Positions 40,539 through 46,169 of a stretch of DNA of 46,169 bases are shown one piece after another. This DNA is from an uncultured Bacilli bacterium (lineage in GTDB: Bacteria; Bacillota_I; Bacilli_A; RF39; UBA660). A program made the translations under genes and the position numbers. The notes beneath the pieces are model-generated. The model was given only the letters and a program-made list of their open reading frames with translations. It was not told the origin of the DNA and ran no database searches. The stretch lies in contig CALVSY010000010.1 of assembly GCA_944359725.1 (NCBI GenBank), positions 1 to 46,169 of the forward strand. The letters are read 5' to 3'. Positions within the stretch are counted from its first letter, which is position 1; every line of letters starts with the position of its first letter.

Positions 40539-42280
40539 TATTTACACTCCTTTTTCTTTAATACCCTTAACTTTTCTAGTAGCTCAATTTTATTTTGAAC
40601 ATTTGTCTCTGTTTTTATTTTATCCTTTACTTTATTTATTTCGTTTTTTAATATTTCCTCATCAATGGTTTTGACATATTCTAACAAAACGTCATCACTT
40701 ACATGGTCAGGTAAATCTTCTTCATCAATTCTTAAAACCTCATTTATTAAGTCTGTTTTATCTTCTAAAAACAAAGTAAAATCAGTTACATTAATATACC
40801 CTTTTTTCTCATAAAACTCAAGTATTTCCATAGCGATTATAGAAAGTTTTTTATTTTCTAAGTAAGATACCTTATCTTGATATATTAAAATAGCCTTTGG
40901 ATCTTTTAACATGTAATGAACAAGATATTCCTCTGCTTTTTGATACTTATCTTTTTTAGTTTTTTTTCTTTTATCTATTATAAAAGTATTTTTATCCGGC
41001 TTTTTTGCCACCATGTTATTTATTGTTTCTTTATCCAAGTTAGTTTGTTTTGCTATTTCATTTAAGGTAAGCTCATAAACAACCGGATCAGTTATTTTTT
41101 CCAGTTCTTTTACCGCTTCACTAACAAATGATGATACCTCATTAAAATCATTGAAATTTGTGTTTTCTTTTTTAACCATCAAATTAAAATCAATTACTGA
41201 TAAAGCGTTATTCAAATGATTTAGATAAGCATCCTTTCCTTTTTTTACAATGTAGTCATCCGGATCCAAATCATCTTCTAACCTTATTATCTTAGGCGAT
41301 ATTCCTATTTTTTCTAGTTCTTTTATCGCACTTATAGTAGCTTTTTCTCCGGCTTTATCTCCATCAAATGATAAAATAACGTTTTGGGATAAGTGCTTTA
41401 TTAAACTTGCGTGCTCTTTTGTAATAGCCGTTCCCATTGATGCAACAACGTTTTTAATGCCAACTGAGTAAAGCCTTATAACATCCATAAAACCTTCCAC
41501 AACAATTATGCTTCTTTTTTCTCTTGCTTCTTTTATTGCTCTATGATAATTATAAAGTAAGTTGCCTTTTTTAAAAATCACTGACTCTTTTGAATTTACG
41601 TATTTGCTTTCATTCTCACCGTTATATATTCTTCCTGAAAAACCGACAACTTGTCCATCCAAATTATACAAAGGAAACATTATTCGGTTTCTAAACGTAT
41701 CATACATGTAATTATTGGAATCACCACAAATACCAATATCTACCAGTTCGTCTTTGCTATATCCTTTTTCTTGTAATAACTTACTTATGCTATTATCATT
41801 TAATGAAAGTCCTATTTCAAATTCATTTATTATATCATCAGTTATTTTTCTTTCATTTAGATATTTAATAGCTTTTTTTCCATAAACGCTTTTGATATTG
41901 TTTTTATAGTATTTATTTACAATATCAAACATCTTATAATAATTATGATATTTATCTTCTTTATTTTTCTTAACTTCGGTATCTTTAACATCAAGCTTAA
42001 TGCCAACTAAATCTGCCACTTTTTTAACGGCTGCGGTAAAACTTATGTTTTCATAATTCATAACGAAGTTAAAAACGTTACCAGATGCACCACAAACAAA
42101 GCATGTATAAATTTGCTTTTCTTCTGATACACTCATACTAGGATTATGATCATCATGAAAAGGACATATTGCAAAATAATTTTTACCCCTTTTTTCAAGA
42201 GGTATATATTTTGCAATAACATCTACTATGTTTGCTTTTTTTCTTATGTCTAAGATAGTTTCATATGGTATTTTATTCAT
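40538..42280 (-). CDS. dnaG: DNA primase DnaG
   Basis: Synthesises RNA primers at the replication fork. The N-terminal CHC2 zinc domain has Cys39, His42, Cys60 and Cys63 ([13 protein letters not shown] and TCFVCGASG). The catalytic core with TOPRIM fold (about 120-370) shows [13 protein letters not shown] and [12 protein letters not shown], and DPDDYI, the metal-binding acidic residues. The C-terminal helicase-binding region is about 430-580. At 580 residues the length is normal. The ribosome binding site is AGAGGGGTG. First gene of dnaG-rpoD-trmK; the 152 bases upstream hold the terminators of the second Rpn gene. Confidence 0.97.
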   Translation of the reverse strand: MNKIPYETILDIRKKANIVDVIAKYIPLEKRGKNYFAICPFHDDHNPSMSVSEEKQIYTCFVCGASGNVFNFVMNYENISFTAAVKKVADLVGIKLDVKDTEVKKNKEDKYHNYYKMFDIVNKYYKNNIKSVYGKKAIKYLNERKITDDIINEFEIGLSLNDNSISKLLQEKGYSKDELVDIGICGDSNNYMYDTFRNRIMFPLYNLDGQVVGFSGRIYNGENESKYVNSKESVIFKKGNLLYNYHRAIKEAREKRSIIVVEGFMDVIRLYSVGIKNVVASMGTAITKEHASLIKHLSQNVILSFDGDKAGEKATISAIKELEKIGISPKIIRLEDDLDPDDYIVKKGKDAYLNHLNNALSVIDFNLMVKKENTNFNDFNEVSSFVSEAVKELEKITDPVVYELTLNEIAKQTNLDKETINNMVAKKPDKNTFIIDKRKKTKKDKYQKAEEYLVHYMLKDPKAILIYQDKVSYLENKKLSIIAMEILEFYEKKGYINVTDFTLFLEDKTDLINEVLRIDEEDLPDHVSDDVLLEYVKTIDEEILKNEINKVKDKIKTETNVQNKIELLEKLRVLKKKECK

Positions 42281-42344
42281 TTAAAACACCCCTCTAATTT
42301 AATTATTCTCCGTTTTTTTTAAAATTCCCCTAAAAAAATGAAAA

Positions 42345-42378
42345 AAAATTAAAAAAATAGCATTTTTTTGCTATTTTT
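42345..42378 (-). terminator. Terminator downstream of Rpn copy 2 (distal)
   Basis: On the - strand, AAAAATAGCA/TGCTATTTTT (42378-42369 and 42362-42353) with a 6-nt loop and a T run. Confidence 0.85.
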
Positions 42379-42392
42379 AGTCCTAATAAGCT

Positions 42393-42425
42393 TGAAAACC
42401 CATTTCTTTTGTTAGAAATGAGTTT
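42393..42425 (-). terminator. Hairpin directly after Rpn copy 2 (proximal terminator)
   Basis: On the - strand, an 11-bp stem AAACTCATTTC/GAAATGGGTTT (42425-42415 and 42406-42396, one G-U pair), followed only by TTC. Weak alone; it is backed by the stronger hairpin 18 bases further on. Confidence 0.5.
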
Positions 42426-42432
42426 ATGTTTT

Positions 42433-43383
42433 TCATTTTAACTTTATAATTTCTTCTTTAGATAAGCCGGTTACTTCACTAATCGTTTTTACATCCATGT
42501 TTTTATTTAACATGTTAATTGCTATTTCTTTTTTACCTTCTTCTATGCCTTCTTTTATACCTTCTTTTATACCTTGAGTTTTACCTTGCTTTATTCCTTG
42601 CTTTATTCCTTCTTTAAGTCCTTGTTCTTTTCCTTCTTTAACGGCTTTGTTCCACCCTTTTCTTATTCCGGTTGATATTATACTATTTCTTACCTTCCTT
42701 TGATGTTCTTCTTCATCATACCAGCCTTGCATCTCTTCATCCTTTGATAATTCCATTATCTTTTTTCCAACTGGCCTTAACTCCATGTTTTCTTTTATTA
42801 TTTTCTCTAGCTCCTTACTATCTTCCATCATCATTATCACCAACTTTCCAATTATTCCGTCTTTTATACCTTCATTATAATACTTTTCTTTTACGTTTGG
42901 AAGTATTACGTGATAACTTTCAATGTTTACTCCTTCTTTAATTCCCGTTTCATCCATCATTTCAAACTTTATTATCGCTCTTTTATCTGGTTTATATATG
43001 TTATAATCATCAAAGTTTATTTGTATTACCTTTTTTAAGTAACTATAATCATCTCCTTCTTTTATTAATGCCTCTCTTATCTTTGATATGTATTCATGAT
43101 TCCTATCTACTAAACCCTCATAGTAATACTTATTCATTTCTAAGTTTATTACACAATCTTTTATATCTACTATTAAATCTAATATCTTCTTCTTTTCACT
43201 TGCACCTGATACTGGCATCTCACTATTTTTAAATTTCATATCATCTTTTAATACCTCTTTTGGTATTCCTGTTATTTCATTTATTATACTTATTAAATAA
43301 TTTCTTGTATCTTTACTTGTTAGCACACTTTTAAATATTTTATCATACGTCATTGGTATTACTTTATAATTTGATTTTAGCAT
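42433..43383 (-). CDS. Rpn-family / PD-(D/E)XK nuclease family protein, copy 2
   Basis: Paralogue of the protein at 26240 over its whole length: VIPMTYDKIFKSVL, LDLIVDIKDCVINLEMNKYYYEGL, KVIQINFDDYNIY and the C-terminal NMLNKNMDVKTISEVTGL. It differs by an expanded hinge of about nine Gly-x-Lys/Glu tetrapeptides (EGKEQGLKEGIKQGIKQGK and onward). Start: the ATG at 43383 has better spacing from AAAGGAGG than the one at 43389, giving 316 residues. It ends with TGA where copy 1 ends with TAA at the same aligned position, showing that TGA is a stop here. A conserved promoter block precedes it and two hairpins follow. Confidence 0.82.
   Translation of the reverse strand: MLKSNYKVIPMTYDKIFKSVLTSKDTRNYLISIINEITGIPKEVLKDDMKFKNSEMPVSGASEKKKILDLIVDIKDCVINLEMNKYYYEGLVDRNHEYISKIREALIKEGDDYSYLKKVIQINFDDYNIYKPDKRAIIKFEMMDETGIKEGVNIESYHVILPNVKEKYYNEGIKDGIIGKLVIMMMEDSKELEKIIKENMELRPVGKKIMELSKDEEMQGWYDEEEHQRKVRNSIISTGIRKGWNKAVKEGKEQGLKEGIKQGIKQGKTQGIKEGIKEGIEEGKKEIAINMLNKNMDVKTISEVTGLSKEEIIKLK
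42530..42642 (-). repeat. 12-bp tandem repeat encoding Gly-rich tetrapeptides in Rpn copy 2
   Basis: About nine imperfect 12-bp units encode GIKE/GIKQ-type tetrapeptides. Copy 1 of the gene has only three or four, so the number of units has changed between paralogues. Confidence 0.8.
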
Positions 43384-43388
43384 TTTCA

Positions 43389-43444
43389 TCCTCCTTTAGT
43401 GGCATACTATCACATATTAAAAACCTTTGCAAATTGCAAAAACA
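43389..43444 (-). promoter_or_regulatory. Conserved promoter block of Rpn copy 2
   Basis: On the - strand: TTGCAA (43432-43427), a 17-nt spacer with TGTGA before TAGTAT (43409-43404), then AAAGGAGGA. Same block as 27146-27200. Confidence 0.8.
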
Positions 43445-43470
43445 GGTATTTTTGCAACATTTTTTATACA

Positions 43471-43508
43471 AAAAAAGCGATTTTATCCTAGAACAAAATC
43501 GCTTTTTT
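43471..43508. terminator. Bidirectional terminator after proS
   Basis: A 14-bp stem AAAAAAGCGATTTT/AAAATCGCTTTTTT (43471-43484 and 43495-43508). Same layout as the one between nusB and Rpn copy 1, but with a GCG instead of GGT core. Confidence 0.9.
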
Positions 43509-43564
43509 GAATCACTTTTTTTACCAAAATATTCCAAACTCACAAATTTTATTTTTTTTAATTT

Positions 43565-45262
43565 TTACTCTCCATCTAATATATCTTCTACTTTTGCTAA
43601 AGCATCATATAATGAAATTTCTTCAAATTCTGCATCTTTTCTTTTTTTAATTTCTACTACTTGTTCGCTTATTTTATTTCCAATTGTTATTCTAATAGGA
43701 ATACCAATTAAGTCCATATCATTAAACTTAACACCCGCTCTTTCGTCGCGATCATCTAAAATGGTTGATATCTTTTGCTTTCTTAAAGACTCATATAAAT
43801 AATTAGCAGCATCCATTTGAGCATCATCGTTTGTATTTACAACCACTATCGCAACCTTAAACGGAGCGATTTCATACGGCCAAATAATGCCTTTATCATC
43901 GCTGTTTTGTTCAACAACCGATGCCATACATCTTCCTATTCCAATACCATAACATCCCATCCAAACCGGCATGCTTTCGTTTTCTTTATTTAAATAATAT
44001 AAGTCTAAATCCTTAGAATACTTAGTTCCTAACTTAAATGTATTACCTATTTCTATTCCGTTTTTAAAAGTAAGAGACTTACCACACTTAGGACAGCAAT
44101 CATCCTCTGTTATACATCTTACGTCCCCAACCAATAGATAATTAAAATCTTCTAAGTTAGCGTTTTTATAGTGATAATCAGTTTTATTAGCACCAACGAT
44201 AAAGTTTTTCATATTCATTATCTCGTTATCTAAAATAATTGGAATATCAAGACCAATTGGGCCTGCAAATCCTATTTTAGCACCGGTGATTTCTTCTACT
44301 TCATCTATGCTTGCTAAAGAAACGTCTGATGCTTTTAAAAGTTTCTTTAGTTTTGCTTCGTTAACTTCCATGTTCCCTTTTACAAGCACCGCATAAAACT
44401 TATTATCTATTTTATATATTAACGTTTTAACAAATTTTTCTTTATCTTCTTCTAAATACTTAGATACCTCTTCTATCGTTCCAGCAGATGGAGTTTTAAC
44501 AAGTTCTCTTATTTTTATTTCCTCATCCGTCTTTTTAGTTAAAAGCGTGCATTTTGCAATATCAGCGTTAGCAGCATACCCACAAGCATCACAAATAACT
44601 AATTTATCCTCACCAATATCAGTTATCGCTTGAAACTCCTCTGATAATAGTCCACCCATTGTACCAGTATCAGATTTAACTATCTTATAATCAATACCTA
44701 ACCTTGCAAATATCTTTTTATACGCGTTATACATATCATTATAAGAATCATTAAGTCCTTTTTCATCCAAGTCAAAAGAATATGCATCCTTCATTAAGAA
44801 TTCTCTTACTCTAATAAGTCCGTACCTACTTCTAGGCTCATCCCTGAACTTATCTTGTATCTGATAAATGCTAAATGGTAAATCTTTATAAGATTTAACC
44901 TTAGATTGTGCCGCTATGGTAAATAACTCTTCATGAGTAGGTGCAAGGCAATAACTTTTAGAAAACCTATCTTTAAGCGTAAACATATCACTACCGAATG
45001 CATCACGTCTTTTAGAGGCAACATAAACTTCCTCAGGTATTAACGCTGGCATTAAAAGTTCTCCTGCTCCTACGTTTTCCATTTCTTCTCTTATTATTTT
45101 TTCAATGTTTTTCATAACCTTATAACCAAGTGGTAAATACATATAAACACCACTTGATGTTTTTTTAATCATTCCTGCTCTTGTAAGTAAATTACCACTT
45201 ACTGATTCTTCATCTTTTGCGTTTTGCCTTAACGTATAAAAAAAACTATGTTTAATTCTCAT
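43565..45262 (-). CDS. proS: Prolyl-tRNA synthetase (bacterial type with editing domain)
   Basis: Class II synthetase, 565 residues. Motif 1 region: GVYMYLPLGYKVMKNIEKIIREEM. Motif 2: FRDEPRSRYGLIRVREFLMKDAYSF. The INS editing domain, which removes Ala from tRNA-Pro, is inserted at about 225-395, with KTLIYKIDNKFYAVLVKGN and GFAGPIG. Motif 3: MGCYGIGIGRCMASVVEQ. The C-terminal anticodon-binding domain (about 470-565) ends with DDRDERAGVKFNDMDLIGIP. A Cys pair (CDACG, CCPKCG) lies near the editing domain. The start follows AAAAGGAG. It is preceded by a terminator and ends before the second Rpn unit. Confidence 0.97.
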   Translation of the reverse strand: MRIKHSFFYTLRQNAKDEESVSGNLLTRAGMIKKTSSGVYMYLPLGYKVMKNIEKIIREEMENVGAGELLMPALIPEEVYVASKRRDAFGSDMFTLKDRFSKSYCLAPTHEELFTIAAQSKVKSYKDLPFSIYQIQDKFRDEPRSRYGLIRVREFLMKDAYSFDLDEKGLNDSYNDMYNAYKKIFARLGIDYKIVKSDTGTMGGLLSEEFQAITDIGEDKLVICDACGYAANADIAKCTLLTKKTDEEIKIRELVKTPSAGTIEEVSKYLEEDKEKFVKTLIYKIDNKFYAVLVKGNMEVNEAKLKKLLKASDVSLASIDEVEEITGAKIGFAGPIGLDIPIILDNEIMNMKNFIVGANKTDYHYKNANLEDFNYLLVGDVRCITEDDCCPKCGKSLTFKNGIEIGNTFKLGTKYSKDLDLYYLNKENESMPVWMGCYGIGIGRCMASVVEQNSDDKGIIWPYEIAPFKVAIVVVNTNDDAQMDAANYLYESLRKQKISTILDDRDERAGVKFNDMDLIGIPIRITIGNKISEQVVEIKKRKDAEFEEISLYDALAKVEDILDGE

Positions 45263-45316
45263 TATAAATACTCCTTTTCAAAGTAAAGTATATATCAAAA
45301 TAGATTTTTATGCAAG

Positions 45317-45344
45317 ATAAAAGGCCCTATTTTTTAGGACCTTT
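45317..45344 (-). terminator. Terminator upstream of proS
   Basis: On the - strand, a 10-bp stem AAAGGTCCTA/TAGGGCCTTT (one G-U pair), then TTAT. Overlaps the stop of the unknown gene. Confidence 0.7.
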
Positions 45345-45755
45345 CGTATATGATTTACCATTATCTTTAAAATAACGATTTTCAACTCTTTTTAATTGTT
45401 CTTCGTTTACGTATAGTTTATCAAAGGTGTTATTAGGCACTTCAATTAAGCCATTTGCAATAAAGAAACATAAAACGTTATCAAACTCTTCTAATAGTGA
45501 AACTGCACTAACATCCTCATTTTTTTCTTTTAAACTTTCAATCCTTTTATATACGTATTCTTTTTCTAAATCATTTCTCATAACATATGGTATTGTACTG
45601 TTATTATCTATTCTATTAATAAACGCTACAAGAAACTCTTTTTCATCATTAAATTCAATATTTGGAGTACTTTCAATATAATGTAAAGCCATATCCTTGT
45701 TATTTTTGGTATTTTCGTTTCTTGCGATTTGTTCCATACAATTTGTTCCACTCAT
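45327..45755 (-). CDS. Hypothetical protein (142 aa)
   Basis: Not recognised. A small acidic, probably helical soluble protein with phrases IEFNDEKEFLVAFINRIDN and EEFDNVLCFFIANGLIEVP, and a basic end (YTKGPKK). The ATG has AGGTGG upstream. It starts 22 bases after the ValS-arm-like gene, so the two are likely one transcript from the promoter at 46049-46077, ending in the terminator before proS. Confidence 0.65.
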   Translation of the reverse strand: MSGTNCMEQIARNENTKNNKDMALHYIESTPNIEFNDEKEFLVAFINRIDNNSTIPYVMRNDLEKEYVYKRIESLKEKNEDVSAVSLLEEFDNVLCFFIANGLIEVPNNTFDKLYVNEEQLKRVENRYFKDNGKSYTKGPKK

Positions 45756-45777
45756 CCAAAACCACCTCAGTCTTTCT

Positions 45778-46029
45778 TTATTTTAATTTATCTATTATCT
45801 CTTTTAATTCGTCTTTTTCCTCACTTAGTTTTTTTCTTTCGGCCATAACGATGTTTTCTGGTGCGTTATTAACGTAACCAGTATTAGATAATAGTTTTTC
45901 TCTTCTTCCTATACTTCTTTCTAATGAATCTTTTTGTTTTAACAATAATTCTTTATTGTCTTTTTTACTTTCACCTTCATACAATATCGTAAGTGTTCCG
46001 TAAGAAAATGAAACATCTAAACTTGTCAT
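45778..46029 (-). CDS. Orphan C-terminal tRNA-binding arm of valyl-tRNA synthetase
   Basis: The product is essentially the C-terminal coiled coil of ValS: a short beta segment, then a two-helix hairpin with LLSNTGYVNNAPENIVMAER, which matches the ValS phrase KLSNEGFVxKAPxxVVxxER. In ValS this arm clamps the tRNA elbow. The catalytic and anticodon domains are absent: an in-frame TAA at 46096-46098 cuts the frame, although ValS-like similarity seems to continue to just after that stop (NNKEILTRLL). A TTG at 46077 could start a 99-residue form but coincides with a strong -35 box; the ATG at 46029 gives 83 residues. It is either a split ValS piece, a free tRNA-binding protein or a relic. Confidence 0.65.
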   Translation of the reverse strand: MTSLDVSFSYGTLTILYEGESKKDNKELLLKQKDSLERSIGRREKLLSNTGYVNNAPENIVMAERKKLSEEKDELKEIIDKLK

Positions 46030-46048
46030 TTCTTCATTAGAAGATAGT

Positions 46049-46077
46049 ATAATATCACATTTTAATAATCTTGTCAA
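46049..46077 (-). promoter_or_regulatory. Promoter of the ValS-arm gene and the unknown gene
   Basis: On the - strand: TTGACA (46077-46072), a 17-nt spacer and TATTAT (46054-46049), about 13-20 bases before the ATG at 46029. There is no good ribosome binding site, so the leader is short or absent. Confidence 0.65.
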
Positions 46078-46169
46078 TATTTCTTTATTATTATGTTAAT
46101 CCTTTTTTAAAAAGATACCTTATCATTAATAAAAAAGATTCCGATATATATTGTATAATATCTCTTTGG

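Noticed and set aside
42530..42642. Short tandem repeats as a possible CRISPR array
   Set aside because: The units are 12 bp, contiguous, in frame and coding for Gly-rich tetrapeptides; there are no spacers.
46099..46169. Partial gene on the - strand running in from the right edge
   Set aside because: A 23-codon open frame ends at the TAA at 46096-46098, but it is too short and has no recognisable sequence; it could be the end of a neighbouring gene but cannot be supported.

Overview
The window is very AT-rich, densely packed DNA from a low-GC Bacillota. It carries rpoD, dnaG, trmK, nusB, xseA/xseB, mutS, proS, xerD and rarA, the sporulation-type genes spoIIM, spoIVB and ylbJ, strong GGTGAT/AGGAGG ribosome binding sites, and consensus sigma-A promoters. 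Tryptophan is TGG, and nearly all stops are TAA or TAG. TGA serves as a stop at least twice; one case is supported by a paralogue that ends in TAA at the same place. This is therefore the standard bacterial code, not the Mycoplasma/Spiroplasma code. The best guess is an uncultured, Mollicutes-related gut lineage of Bacilli (RF39/Erysipelotrichales-like); that placement is inference. I found no rRNA, tRNA or CRISPR array.

Layout. 0-4.5 kb: a secreted BspA-type leucine-rich-repeat protein whose promoter contains a G8 tract, then tcdA, then a membrane-anchored cadherin-like beta-sandwich protein. 4.5-10.2 kb: rarA (-), an unknown gene, xerD with a phosphohexomutase, an acidic membrane protein, and a ZIP metal transporter. 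10.2-15.1 kb: an accessory stretch of unknown genes, a NERD nuclease-like membrane protein, a collapsed HEPN/MNT toxin-antitoxin remnant, a DUF5662 protein, an SMC/ABC-like ATPase and a zinc-ribbon membrane protein. 15.1-17.3 kb: a non-coding stretch, then an HTH regulator divergent from a class B sortase, with identical palindromes over both -35 boxes. 17.3-23.4 kb: spoIIM, small membrane proteins, spoIVB, an NDP-sugar pyrophosphorylase, xseB/xseA and a Ca2+/cation antiporter. 23.4-31.8 kb: a transglutaminase-like protein, a GNAT, a methyltransferase, a first Rpn/PD-(D/E)XK protein, the nusB-unknown-mutS operon and an unknown gene. 31.8-38.3 kb: ylbJ and a minimal type IV pilus/competence pseudopilus set (two prepilins, a GspE/PilB ATPase with an Asn-rich tail, a prepilin peptidase, and a GspF/PilC protein with a charged N-terminal extension). 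38.3-46.2 kb: yqfQ-like gene, trmK-rpoD-dnaG, a second Rpn paralogue, proS, an unknown gene, and an orphan tRNA-binding arm of valyl-tRNA synthetase.

How they fit together. The order xerD, spoIIM, spoIVB, xseB/xseA, nusB, pilus/comG genes, yqfQ, trmK, rpoD, dnaG is, from memory, the order of the same genes along the Bacillus subtilis chromosome. The region thus looks like a compressed ancestral Bacilli segment with lineage-specific surface, regulatory and mobile genes inserted. The most interesting items are the poly-G promoter of the LRR protein, the sortase/regulator pair with its operators, the odd pilus motor and platform proteins, the HEPN-MNT fusion relic, the orphan ValS arm and the dispersed Rpn family with its conserved promoter block.
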